Source: Vibrio fluminensis (GTDB taxonomy: Bacteria > Pseudomonadota > Gammaproteobacteria > Enterobacterales > Vibrionaceae). From it: a stretch of DNA of 64,000 nucleotides. Where the stretch lies: contig NZ_JADILO010000005.1 in assembly GCF_015278125.1 (NCBI RefSeq), positions 109,078 to 173,077 of the forward strand, in the 5' to 3' direction. The notes beneath the pieces were generated by a model. The model was given only the letters and a program-made list of their open reading frames with translations, was not told the origin of the DNA and ran no database searches. Position numbers and translations under genes: made by a program. Shown one piece after another: positions 18,378 through 27,497 of the stretch; position 1 is the stretch's first letter, and the number at the start of each line of letters is the position of its first letter.

Positions 18378-20494
18378 ATCAAGTCAAAACCATCGCTGGT
18401 CTGATCAATAAGCGTCTAGTCTACATTACTATTATCAGTGCATTCATTGCCTCTTTTCTCAGTGCGGCGTACACACTGGTCGAGTTCAATTTCTCAATCA
18501 AACCTGAACTACTTAAAAAGGCCAATGCAATTGCTCAGGTTATCCATGATGATGTCTCGTTAGCCGTGAGTGTAGGCGTACCCTATCAAGAACTACGCGG
18601 CATGGAGAGTTATTTGAGCGATACGCTGAGTAAGTATCCTGAATTAAATTTTGTAGCGTTAACACAAGATGACCAGGTGCTCTATAATGCGGGAGAGCTA
18701 GAATCTCTCTCTTCCAACGATGCTGTCAATTTTGAACAAAGCTCCAGTCAGTATCTCAACGCATCATTTTGGCAGCGTATCAGCGTGGTGACGCAAGAGC
18801 TGCCGCTATTAATGCCAACTTTATTTAGTGCAAGCTCTGCTCAAAGTGATCTATTCCAATTACCAATTGATGCTGCAAGTCCAGGAGAGGCGCGAGTGTA
18901 TGTTGGGTTAAGCTCGACTTATGTTCAGTCGCAATTAACCGATATCTTTTTTGACATTGCGATCGTATTAATTGCCGTGCTGTTGGTGTGTTTTGAAGTG
19001 GTTATGGTGGTGGTAATGTTTTACATCTCCGGGCCACTGGAAGAGTCAGAGTCGATTCTAAACAGACAAGTCAAAGGGGATTTTTCGGTCAACGAGCGCA
19101 CAGCATCGCATGGGGTTATTGGCAATTTTTCCAAGCGTTTAAACCAAGATTCTAAGGATTTACAGTCGAGGTTTAAGTCAATATTTACGCGCGTGATTCC
19201 TCAAAAACTGGCGGCTAATGACATTGATTCGAAGTTTAAATCTGTTTCTGAACGTTTTAGCTTACAAAGCCACTTAGGTATGCATAAAGGGGACATCGTC
19301 GATGCTCGGATCCCGTTATTTGTCTTCTCGTTTGCTGAAGAACTTTCTAAGTCATTTATGCCATTGTTTGTAAATGAGTTCTATCAACCGAACAGTTGGA
19401 TCTCCAAAGATGTAATGTTGGGGTTACCTATTTCTGTGTTTATGTTGGTTATTGCAGTTTGCACACCATTTGCGGCCAAATGGGTCGATCGCTGGGGGCA
19501 AAAGCAACTGTTTATAGTCGGTTTAATTCCGGCCATCGCGGGCTACTTTGGCTGTGCGTTTGCGAGTGATAGCCTCGATATCGTGATTGCACGAGGTGTA
19601 ACCGCGTTCGGCTATGCGATCATCACCATCAGTTGTCAGAGTTACATTGCTGCTGTGGTAACCGCAGAAAATCGAGCCAAAGGTATGGCGATATTCGTTG
19701 GCGTGTTAATGACCGCGACGATGTGTGGTACCGCTTTAGGCGCAATAATCGCAGATCGAATTGGCTATCAACCGGTATTTTTACTCTCGGCATTGCTTGC
19801 TGCATTGGCTGGTCTCTTGGCATGGAGAATGTTTATTGGTGAACTCGATGTAGGTAAGCAAACGGCTAAACAGACCGGAAAAGGTAGCGTACTTTTGCTA
19901 TTGAAAAATGTTCGCTTTATGGCCGTCATTCTATTTTGTGCGATTCCTGCCAAGGTAGTCTTAACGGGCTTTCTCTATTTCTTAGTGCCGCTTTATTTGG
20001 TTTCTTTGGATGCTAGCCAATCAGAAATTGGCCGTATCATGATGATCTATTCATTGGTCATTATCCCACTAAGCCCAATTGCTTCGGGTATAGCCGATCG
20101 CACGCAAAAGACCAAGCAGCTAGTGGTGTTAGGTACGATTTTGTCTGGCGCTATTTTGATTTCACTTTATGGTGATGATTCCATCTTCAAGCTGCTTTTA
20201 GCGGTTACGCTGATGGGAATCGCTCACTCTATCTTAAAAGCGCCGCTGATTGCTTGTGCGCTGGAAGCTTCTGAGGAGACGCCGGATGTTGGTCGAACTG
20301 AAACTCTCGGTTTTTTGCGTACTGCCGAGCGCATCGGTAGCGTAATTGGTCCTATCTTAGTCGCGACACTATTAACCATTTACAGCTTTGGTCAAGCAAT
20401 GAGTATTGTTGGCATTGGCATTATATTGGCCGGTATTGCCATATTGTTGATCCTCAGAAAACCCGCTGCCGTGAAGTGTTCGGAGGAAATATGA
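18374..20494 (+). CDS. Sensor-HAMP-MFS transporter fusion protein
   Basis: The 706-residue protein starts at a GTG overlapping the previous stop, behind GGAGGTGAT. It has a membrane segment (14-36), a periplasmic domain (about 37-190, with FVALTQDDQVLYNAG resembling the upstream protein), a second segment (191-218) and a HAMP-like linker. From about residue 312 it is a full major-facilitator domain with the signature AKWVDRWGQKQLF and about 12 membrane helices. A periplasmic sensor joined to a permease is unusual. It may be a transport-linked receptor. The next gene overlaps by four bases. Confidence 0.75.
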   Translation: MNQVKTIAGLINKRLVYITIISAFIASFLSAAYTLVEFNFSIKPELLKKANAIAQVIHDDVSLAVSVGVPYQELRGMESYLSDTLSKYPELNFVALTQDDQVLYNAGELESLSSNDAVNFEQSSSQYLNASFWQRISVVTQELPLLMPTLFSASSAQSDLFQLPIDAASPGEARVYVGLSSTYVQSQLTDIFFDIAIVLIAVLLVCFEVVMVVVMFYISGPLEESESILNRQVKGDFSVNERTASHGVIGNFSKRLNQDSKDLQSRFKSIFTRVIPQKLAANDIDSKFKSVSERFSLQSHLGMHKGDIVDARIPLFVFSFAEELSKSFMPLFVNEFYQPNSWISKDVMLGLPISVFMLVIAVCTPFAAKWVDRWGQKQLFIVGLIPAIAGYFGCAFASDSLDIVIARGVTAFGYAIITISCQSYIAAVVTAENRAKGMAIFVGVLMTATMCGTALGAIIADRIGYQPVFLLSALLAALAGLLAWRMFIGELDVGKQTAKQTGKGSVLLLLKNVRFMAVILFCAIPAKVVLTGFLYFLVPLYLVSLDASQSEIGRIMMIYSLVIIPLSPIASGIADRTQKTKQLVVLGTILSGAILISLYGDDSIFKLLLAVTLMGIAHSILKAPLIACALEASEETPDVGRTETLGFLRTAERIGSVIGPILVATLLTIYSFGQAMSIVGIGIILAGIAILLILRKPAAVKCSEEI

Positions 20495-21489
20495 GAAAAG
20501 TTTTATTATTTCCTTTGCTGATGATGCTTAGCCAACCTATGCAGGCCCAAGAAACCAAAACCGTCTATATGACAGTTTGGAGAGGCTGTGAGGAAGCGTG
20601 CCAAGGTTTTCAAGACTATATTGCAATGAACAAGTTACCCGTTGAAGTGGTACTGCGTGATGCTGGTAGAGATCGTTCTAAACTGAATCACTTTCTGCTG
20701 GAGGCTAAGCAATTAAAGCCTGACTTGGTTGTCACTTGGGGAACCAGCGTCAGCAAAGCGCTAATCGGTACACGAGAAGAGTATGGTGCAGAAACCAAAC
20801 TCGGTGATATTCCGGTGCTATTTATGATTGTCGCCGACCCAGTGGGAGCGGGGATCGTAAATAGCACGGAAACTTCAGGGCGTCCGACGGTGACAGGGAT
20901 TCGCAATCGTATTGAAGAAGAAGTCCAGATCCGAGCGATGCGTGAATATCTCCCGGTAAACAAGATTGGCTTGGTCTACTCTCCTGCAGAACTTAATTCT
21001 GCACTTAACACCGAAAAAATTCAGTCGCTTGAAGACAAAATGGACTTTACTACGGTGATCGAAACTTATCAGTTAGGCGCTGATGGTCAGCCACTGCCGA
21101 ATCAATTTGAAGAAAAAATGCGCCGCTTAGCTGAACAAGAGGTGGATGTTGTCTATGTAGGTTCGAGCTCATATAACTTGTCAAATCGAGAACAATTCAC
21201 CGCGGCTGCGCTTAAATATCGGCTCCCAGTTGCCTCTGCTTATGACTCGATGGTCACTGAATCAAAGGCGCTGATTTCTGTTTCAAATAAGTACTACCGA
21301 GTTGGGCAACTGGCAGCTAATCAGGCGGAAAAGGTTTTGTTTGATAACGCCATACCCGGAGAGCTAGATATTGCAGAACTGGAAAGCTACTCGATAACCA
21401 TCAATATGGGCGTCGCGAAGCAGATGGCGTTGTATCCACCTATTCAACTACTTCGGTTTGCCGAGTTAGTGAATGTTGAATCCAAGTAA
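20491..21489 (+). CDS. Orphan ABC-type periplasmic substrate-binding protein
   Basis: The ATG at 20491 overlaps the previous stop (ATGA). The 332-residue protein has a signal peptide ending at about MQA-QE (residues 19-20). The mature part fits the ABC_sub_bind (PF04392-like) family, with LKPDLVVTWGTSVSKAL, PVLFMIVADPVGAGIV and VDVVYVGSSSYNLS. No permease or ATPase gene is nearby. It probably presents a ligand to the two membrane sensors encoded just upstream rather than to a transporter; this is inference from gene order. Confidence 0.8.
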   Translation: MRKVLLFPLLMMLSQPMQAQETKTVYMTVWRGCEEACQGFQDYIAMNKLPVEVVLRDAGRDRSKLNHFLLEAKQLKPDLVVTWGTSVSKALIGTREEYGAETKLGDIPVLFMIVADPVGAGIVNSTETSGRPTVTGIRNRIEEEVQIRAMREYLPVNKIGLVYSPAELNSALNTEKIQSLEDKMDFTTVIETYQLGADGQPLPNQFEEKMRRLAEQEVDVVYVGSSSYNLSNREQFTAAALKYRLPVASAYDSMVTESKALISVSNKYYRVGQLAANQAEKVLFDNAIPGELDIAELESYSITINMGVAKQMALYPPIQLLRFAELVNVESK

Positions 21490-21539
21490 GGAGTTGTAAT
21501 GCGAGTATGCCAGATAACAACTTGTGAACGGGAGGCGTC

Positions 21540-23594
21540 GTGAGAGAAATCAATGAACCTCAAGGAAGCCTATTGGTTGTCAGTGATGCAAACAACAAAG
21601 AATATGTTGCTACCGATCTGTCGGGTGTCGAAGTAGTAAGCAAAGACTACCAATGGCAAGTGTCCGTCTTGACTAAAACCGCCGTCGCTGCCGACTGGGT
21701 GGGCGAGAAAGTCTGCTGCAAGTTGTACCAAGAAACAGGGAGCAGTCGTAACGAGCAAAGGACACTGCAAGGCTACGTGGTCAAAGCTCAATCTCAGTCA
21801 GCTCGTATTGATTCTACCTATTCGAGTCTTAAACTAACGATTAAGCCGTGGTTATATCTATTGCAGCATTCGGCGAAATGCCGCGTATTTCAAGAAGCCA
21901 GCGTGCAAACTATCGTGAGTACGATTTTCGATGAACTCGGTTTTAAAGGATCTTATGTCGTAAAAAGTATGCCCTCAACGAAACGAGAGTATTGTGTCCA
22001 GTTTAATGAAAACGACTTTGATTTTGTGACTCGTTTATTAGCCGAAGAAGGCGTGCATTTCTATTTTGGTAAAGATAAAGAAGCTGACAAGCTTTTCTTA
22101 CAGCAGGCAAGTAAACCATTCTCTAGCGACCAAATGGTATCACTTGATTACGCTGCGACACCTTCAGGCAGTGAAGAGGTCGTCAATTCATGGCAAAGGG
22201 AAAGTCAATTTCACAGTGCCTCGCTCGAGATAACCGGTTTTGATTATAACCAGTCTAAACTCATCACGAGTAAGGTGAAAAAATCCAGCTATCCACTGGC
22301 TAATCATTCTAAGCTAACTCAATACCGTTACCCATCAGCCAGTCATGTAGGGAGTTATTCCGATCTTTCGAGGGAGATGATTGAAACTCAAAGAGCCGAG
22401 CTTGATTCAGATTACGATAGCGCGTTAGCGACGACGCAAAGCAAAAGCCTTTGTGCTGGCTACTTTTTAAAACTCACAGCCCATCCAGATAGTAACCAAC
22501 TTGGTCGATACCTTGTGGCAGAAAATCGTTACCAATTTGATGATGAGACTGGCGAACTGCACGTTCAGATTAAAGCGATACCAGAAGATCAAACTTTTTA
22601 CCCTACGCAACTCGCAAAGCCTGTTTTGCATGGTTTTCAGTCGGCGACTGTTACGGGCACCAAAGAAGGTGAGCCCGCTAATGATACGTTAGGTCGCGTT
22701 AGAATTAAATTTCATTGGGATGCAGAAAGTGGTGACAAGACCAGCTGCTGGGTTCGTGTTGCGCAGCCGATGGCTGGCAAGGGTTACGGGGCTCAGTTTT
22801 TACCTCGAGCAGGACAAGAGGTATTGGTCAGTTTCATTAATGGCGACCCGGATCAGCCCGTTGTTGTTTCAAGCCTCTATAACAGTACCAATAAGCCTCC
22901 TTATCCAACGGCAAATACGACTCAGTCAGGTGTAATGACAAAACTGACAGGGCAAAGTAATGAGCTTCGTTTTGATGACAAAAAAGACAACGAACTATTG
23001 TCTCTCCATGCGGCTAAGGACATGAGTTGTGACGTGCTTAACGATTACAGCGAAACGGTTAAAGGTGAGTTGAGATCGACGGTGACGAAAAACGTTACTC
23101 AGACGATTGAACAAAAAAATATCCTCAGTGCTAAACAGGGTATTGAGTTAACGACTGACAAAACTTACGGCCTATCCGCGAAAGAGTCGATTTCGCAAAC
23201 CGCAAAGGAGATAACCATTACGGCCGAGGATACTCTTACTCTGAAAGTGGGTAGCAGCAAAATCGTGGTTACAAGCGACAAGATAGAAATAGCGAGTGGG
23301 ACAGTTAGTGTTAGCGGAAGCTCTAAAGTCGCTATCGATGGTGGCAGCCTTTCACAATCTGGCAGTTCAGTGAGTATTTCTTCTGACGGTTCATTAAGTG
23401 CAAAAGCAGGCACTTCAATGGCTTTAAGTGCCTCTACTAGCTTTGCCGCCAAAGGAAGCACAGGAGCAAAATTACAAGGGTTGAATGCGGAAGTGAAAGG
23501 GGATGTGAGCGCTAAGTTATCTGGCGCCGCAAGTTCGGAAGTCAGTTCGTCGGGGCAGACGGCGATTAAAGGCACAATTTTGATGGTGAACTAA
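21540..23594 (+). CDS. vgrG: T6SS spike protein VgrG (TssI)
   Basis: The 684-residue spike protein starts at GTG 21540 behind GGGAGG. The N-terminal gp27-like half includes QFNENDFDFVTRLLAEEGVHFYF. Then come the gp5-like OB fold (GRVRIKFHWDAESGDKTSCWVRVAQPMAGKG) and FINGDPDQPVVVSSLYN. The C-terminal part is a Ser/Thr/Lys-rich beta-helix needle to the end, with no extra effector domain. VgrG trimers cap the Hcp tube and accept a PAAR tip. The stop overlaps the next start by one base. Confidence 0.95.
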   Translation: MREINEPQGSLLVVSDANNKEYVATDLSGVEVVSKDYQWQVSVLTKTAVAADWVGEKVCCKLYQETGSSRNEQRTLQGYVVKAQSQSARIDSTYSSLKLTIKPWLYLLQHSAKCRVFQEASVQTIVSTIFDELGFKGSYVVKSMPSTKREYCVQFNENDFDFVTRLLAEEGVHFYFGKDKEADKLFLQQASKPFSSDQMVSLDYAATPSGSEEVVNSWQRESQFHSASLEITGFDYNQSKLITSKVKKSSYPLANHSKLTQYRYPSASHVGSYSDLSREMIETQRAELDSDYDSALATTQSKSLCAGYFLKLTAHPDSNQLGRYLVAENRYQFDDETGELHVQIKAIPEDQTFYPTQLAKPVLHGFQSATVTGTKEGEPANDTLGRVRIKFHWDAESGDKTSCWVRVAQPMAGKGYGAQFLPRAGQEVLVSFINGDPDQPVVVSSLYNSTNKPPYPTANTTQSGVMTKLTGQSNELRFDDKKDNELLSLHAAKDMSCDVLNDYSETVKGELRSTVTKNVTQTIEQKNILSAKQGIELTTDKTYGLSAKESISQTAKEITITAEDTLTLKVGSSKIVVTSDKIEIASGTVSVSGSSKVAIDGGSLSQSGSSVSISSDGSLSAKAGTSMALSASTSFAAKGSTGAKLQGLNAEVKGDVSAKLSGAASSEVSSSGQTAIKGTILMVN

Positions 23595-24193
23595 TGAAAA
23601 AAATACCGTATCAAAATTCTCAAAAGATCCTCAGTCGTTTCGAGTTGTCAGACGACGCTAAACCGCTTATTGAGACCAACAGCTCACCAGCAGCGGTGAT
23701 AGCTACTCTTGAAAAACGCGCTTTGTACATCGATCTAGCCAATTTTTTCGCTCATGCCTTACCTATGCGTGAATCTATCTGGTGGGCAACGCAGTCAGTA
23801 GGACTGAGAAAACAGGATTTGTCGTCGCTAGAGAACCAAGTGATTAGCGAGAGCGCAAATTGGGTTAAGCAACCAAATGAGGCGATGCGTAGGACACTGG
23901 AAATAAAGATCGAACCGTTACCCAACGAGAGCTGTGCAAAGTGGGTCGGCCGGGCCGTGTTTTGGAGTGGTCATGGAAGCATTGCACCGATTGATAATCC
24001 GGTGGTCATGCCTGCTGATCATCTCTATGCCAAAGCGGTTGGTGGTGCGGTGAATACCGCTGCGGCACTGCCAGAATGGTCTGGATACAAAGCGTATTAC
24101 AAGCGGGTATTTGAAATGGCTATCGACATTGCCAACGGTGGCTCGGGAATGAAGACTCTGGAGGAAAGCGAATGCCTTGTGCCGCGCGATTAA
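23594..24193 (+). CDS. T6SS-associated protein, DUF6931-like
   Basis: This 199-residue soluble protein begins on the last base of the vgrG stop and overlaps the PAAR gene by 22 bases. Its middle (ALPMRESIWWATQ) and end (GYKAYYKRVFEMAIDIANGG) recall DUF6931-type proteins found beside VgrG and PAAR genes. I hold that family name loosely. Position between spike and tip suggests a role in loading or adapting them. No catalytic motif or signal peptide is visible. Confidence 0.65.
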   Translation: MKKIPYQNSQKILSRFELSDDAKPLIETNSSPAAVIATLEKRALYIDLANFFAHALPMRESIWWATQSVGLRKQDLSSLENQVISESANWVKQPNEAMRRTLEIKIEPLPNESCAKWVGRAVFWSGHGSIAPIDNPVVMPADHLYAKAVGGAVNTAAALPEWSGYKAYYKRVFEMAIDIANGGSGMKTLEESECLVPRD

Positions 24194-24471
24194 CAGACAT
24201 GCATACGTGCCCGATGCAGACGCCGGGGACGCCACCTATTCCTCACGTTGGTGGGCCAATCGTTGGGCCGGGAGCAGTTAACGTACTTATCTGCGGTTTA
24301 CCTGCTGCAAAAATGGGCGACTCACTCGTTTGTGTTGGACCGCCAGATACCATCGTTAAAGGCAGTTCAACCGTGTTGATTAATAGTACTCCAGCTGCGC
24401 GCATGGGAGACACAACGGCACATGGCGGTAGTATCGTTGTCGGCGCTCCTACAGTGCAGATTGGCGGATAA
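24172..24471 (+). CDS. PAAR-domain T6SS tip protein
   Basis: The 99-residue protein is a bare PAAR domain: MPCAARLTDMHTCPM at the start, glycine- and proline-rich repeats, PAAKMGDSLVCVGPPD, and TPAARMGDTTAHGG with His and Cys ligands for the zinc tip. It caps the VgrG spike. There is no C-terminal toxin extension, so any cargo would be a separate protein, perhaps the product of the next gene. Confidence 0.93.
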   Translation: MPCAARLTDMHTCPMQTPGTPPIPHVGGPIVGPGAVNVLICGLPAAKMGDSLVCVGPPDTIVKGSSTVLINSTPAARMGDTTAHGGSIVVGAPTVQIGG

Positions 24472-24507
24472 ACGGACTTACATAGTTAGAGTTGATGGGA
24501 GGGAACG

Positions 24508-25587
24508 ATGCCAACTTACACTATTGAAAACAAAATATCTCAAACCACGTTTCATGATAACGACCATAAACGTGAGCAAATCGAAGAGTTGGTCGAACAG
24601 GCAAAGTTGGCAAACAAGAAACTTCACGACTTTATGAAGCAGTTATCACGGAAAGTAAATAACGAGAGTGGTAAGGCAATTTCTTATAATCGTGGTCCAC
24701 TCAAAACGCGTGAGCGTATTGCCGCCAAGTGTGGGATCAGTGATTGGGATAACCCACAAAGTGATAAAACCTCAGGTGTTAAAAAACCTTTGGAAGTTAA
24801 AGATATTGCGCGCGCTACGATTGTGTTTAGCACCATCGCGCAGATGCTTGCATTTCGAAATTATATATTTACTACGCAAGAGTATTTAGCACTCGACGGC
24901 AAAGAGAATGATGCCGTGAAAGACTTGTGGGCGCTGGGTATTGAAGATGAATATAAGGATGTGAAGTTTTTCCTCCAAGTCGAGATTGATTTTTCGACAA
25001 AGGTAAACAATACCCAGACGGCTAAGCAGAAAATTCCCCATATTGTTGAGTTGCAGCTAAACGTTAGCCAGATGGCTTGGGGTAAAACTTATGGTCATGC
25101 TTTCTATAACTTGTCGAGACTTGCTCGCTTGGATGGTGAAAACACCTTTAAATGGAATGACCCAAAGTGTGTGATTACCGTTCCTGGTGCTATCAAGGGT
25201 AAGGTTGGCAATAAGCTCAGAACAGCGGTTACCCATTGCCGAAGCATTGCCTGTGGCGATCAAGAAATTTTGTTGGCAACCAACATCATTTCCAAGCTCA
25301 TTTCAAGCAAACTCAAACTTCCTACCGCAAAAGAGTGTGAGAAACTCCCCAGTTCGGAGCATTACAACTACAAAAATGGGGTAAAGCCACTAGTTATACA
25401 ATGTGGCGCATACGATTTTAAGAAACAAGGTAATCAGGACTCTGGGCCTGCACAAGCTTGGGCAATCCACCGTTTAGCCGGGTTTATTTGGGAAAACTTT
25501 ACCAAATCACAAAACAAACCTGGAGTAACAGGCACCGCTGCCAATTGGCATGGTGAAAAGCATTTTAGGAGAGGACAAGATGTTTAA
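24508..25587 (+). CDS. RelA/SpoT-like nucleotidyltransferase-fold protein, candidate T6SS effector
   Basis: This 359-residue protein has no signal peptide or membrane segment. Residues about 60-205 match the RelA/SpoT synthetase pattern: a basic GPLKTRERIAAKCG, then KDIARATIVF (98-107; Asp99 as in the D..G.R motif), YKDVKFFLQVEI (149-160), and IVELQLNVSQM followed by KTYGHAFYNLSR (179-204; Glu181 and Gln183 as in E.Q). Members make (p)ppGpp, (p)ppApp or pyrophosphorylate other molecules; toxins of this fold are known, including a T6SS effector. Location right after PAAR suggests cargo. No immunity gene follows: its end overlaps tssA by 8 bases. Confidence 0.65.
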   Translation: MPTYTIENKISQTTFHDNDHKREQIEELVEQAKLANKKLHDFMKQLSRKVNNESGKAISYNRGPLKTRERIAAKCGISDWDNPQSDKTSGVKKPLEVKDIARATIVFSTIAQMLAFRNYIFTTQEYLALDGKENDAVKDLWALGIEDEYKDVKFFLQVEIDFSTKVNNTQTAKQKIPHIVELQLNVSQMAWGKTYGHAFYNLSRLARLDGENTFKWNDPKCVITVPGAIKGKVGNKLRTAVTHCRSIACGDQEILLATNIISKLISSKLKLPTAKECEKLPSSEHYNYKNGVKPLVIQCGAYDFKKQGNQDSGPAQAWAIHRLAGFIWENFTKSQNKPGVTGTAANWHGEKHFRRGQDV

Positions 25588-26902
25588 TGACTTGCTCTCA
25601 CCTATCTCTGAAGTGTCTCCGAGTGGTGAGTATCTAAAAGATAACCGTTCTTTGTTTCGGGGTTATCGTAATGAGTTCAATATGGCGCAATCTTCCTTTC
25701 GTCAATTAGTGGAAGTTCCGGATGCATTAGAAGATGCCGAGTTAGTGAATGCAAATAGCCTAAATTGGAACAAACTATCGGAATCTTGCCATTTATGTTT
25801 GGCAACCACGTCTAAAGATCTGGAGATTTTTAGTTGGTTTACCGTGTCTCAGCTATTTACAACGCAACCCTTAACTAATCTCGCCTCTGCTCTGGCGACA
25901 ATGGAAGCGGTGGTTGATAGATTTTGGGATACGTTGCATCCAACGCTACCTGAGAAAAAGCGCAAAGGTGAGAGTGAACACGCACAGGCAGTTGAGATCA
26001 TTGAACATCGCGTTAAGCCGTTATTGCAATTGGTTGGCGATACAGCGGAAAGTGGTTTGCTTTATATGCCGCTACAAATGTTGCCGCTGGTGGGTGATAT
26101 CGATTTTGGACGATTTTATAAAGCGGAAAAAGAAGGAACCCTGAGCAAGCTAAAGGATGAAGCTCTAATTGCGTATGGTCATGAGAAAGAGCAAGTAGAA
26201 CAACGAATTGTTGCCTTAGGAAGTGCTCGGAATTCGTTAGAAAATCTCGACAATATACTCTCTACAAAGTGCAGAGAAGCGGGTGCCAACACCATTACAT
26301 TTCGTTTTGTAAAAGAATCATTAGATAGGTTGATCGCCGCGCTACGATATTTAGTTGGAGAGCAGTTTAGTCAGTGGCCATTGGATGCAAAAACAGAAAC
26401 AGCGTCTTTAGAATCGCAGGACGTGGTGTCCACGAGTGAGCCTCCCCCCGAGGCGAAAATTGAACAACATGTTCAGACCCAGAGCAACGCTATTCCATCT
26501 TTATCTGTGGCGGCGAGTTCCAACCATGCGACGGTTTCGCTGGCTTCGACCATTGAAAGCAGAGATCAAGCTCTCGCTAATTTACAGCTCATTGCAGATT
26601 ACTTTTTACAACATGAACCACATAGCCCGATCTACTTACTGCTGAAACGGGCGATACGTTGGGGAGGGATGTCATTACCAGAGTTACTTGAAGAGTTGGT
26701 TGGCGACAATAGCGCTGTCCACCAAAGAATTGAACATCTAGCAGGGCTAGAGAGTGCGGAGCATAAAGCAAATCACGCCAATGTTGTCGCTACTCAAGCT
26801 GTAACGCCTTTAGATTTAGTTCAGGAAGAAGTAAAGCAACAGGAAGATACCACAACAAAGGATAGCAATACCGATCCCGGACTATCCAATATTGAGTGGT
26901 AA
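25580..26902 (+). CDS. tssA: T6SS assembly protein TssA (ImpA-N family)
   Basis: I chose the ATG at 25580, behind AGGAGAGG, over one 30 bases earlier. The 440-residue protein has the ImpA N-terminal domain (LLSPISEVSPSGEYLKDN; FWDTLHPTLPEKK) and a C-terminal helical domain with EPHSPIYLLLKRAIRWGGMSLPELL. TssA starts sheath and tube assembly at the baseplate. A low-complexity linker (about 280-345) joins the halves. Confidence 0.9.
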   Translation: MFNDLLSPISEVSPSGEYLKDNRSLFRGYRNEFNMAQSSFRQLVEVPDALEDAELVNANSLNWNKLSESCHLCLATTSKDLEIFSWFTVSQLFTTQPLTNLASALATMEAVVDRFWDTLHPTLPEKKRKGESEHAQAVEIIEHRVKPLLQLVGDTAESGLLYMPLQMLPLVGDIDFGRFYKAEKEGTLSKLKDEALIAYGHEKEQVEQRIVALGSARNSLENLDNILSTKCREAGANTITFRFVKESLDRLIAALRYLVGEQFSQWPLDAKTETASLESQDVVSTSEPPPEAKIEQHVQTQSNAIPSLSVAASSNHATVSLASTIESRDQALANLQLIADYFLQHEPHSPIYLLLKRAIRWGGMSLPELLEELVGDNSAVHQRIEHLAGLESAEHKANHANVVATQAVTPLDLVQEEVKQQEDTTTKDSNTDPGLSNIEW

Positions 26903-26949
26903 TCGTTACAAACAGTCACATATGACTACTGATATAAAAGGGAAAAATC

Positions 26950-27474
26950 ATGGCTTCTATTTTTATGCGAATTGATGGTCTTAACGACATTAAGGGTGCT
27001 GCAACGATTGGTGATATTGGCGGTAAGAAAGGCTTTTTCGCGATTGACAATATGAGTTGGGGCGCGAACCGAGGTGTCGCGGTAGATGTTGGTAATGCAA
27101 ATAATGCAGATAAAGGTATGGTCTCTTTGGATGCAATTACTATTAATCGCACTTCTGATGGCGCATCTCCGCACTTGACGACGTTCCTATTTGCTCCGGG
27201 AGCAGAAGGCAAAACTGTCGAGATTCTGCTAACGAAGCCATCACGTGATGGTGCCGGTGCCGATCCTTACCTCGTACTGACTTTAGATAAAGCCCGAATC
27301 GCGAGCTACAACATTTCAGGCAGCGATGGCCAATTACCAACTGAGGATTTTTCACTGACCTACACCACGCTAACTAAGGTTTATTACCAAGAGGGTGATG
27401 GCGGCAAAATTGAAAAAGGCGACACCGTTAAGTTTGATTGCACAACAGGCAAGCTTGAGTCTAAAGCGGCTTAA
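26950..27474 (+). CDS. hcp: T6SS tube protein Hcp (TssD)
   Basis: The 174-residue protein is the tube subunit and the exported marker of the system. Features include the start MASIFMRIDGLNDIKG, the central HLTTFLFAPGAEGK, and KVYYQEGDGGKIEKGDTVKFDCTTGK near the end. It lies 47 bases after tssA, the largest gap in this part of the cluster, which could hold its own promoter. No extension domain. Confidence 0.95.
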   Translation: MASIFMRIDGLNDIKGAATIGDIGGKKGFFAIDNMSWGANRGVAVDVGNANNADKGMVSLDAITINRTSDGASPHLTTFLFAPGAEGKTVEILLTKPSRDGAGADPYLVLTLDKARIASYNISGSDGQLPTEDFSLTYTTLTKVYYQEGDGGKIEKGDTVKFDCTTGKLESKAA

Positions 27475-27497
27475 TGTGATTAACAGGGAGAAGTGAC

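Noticed and set aside
23000..23594. Effector domain at the VgrG C terminus
   Set aside because: The tail is low-complexity beta-helix needle sequence with no catalytic-looking domain.
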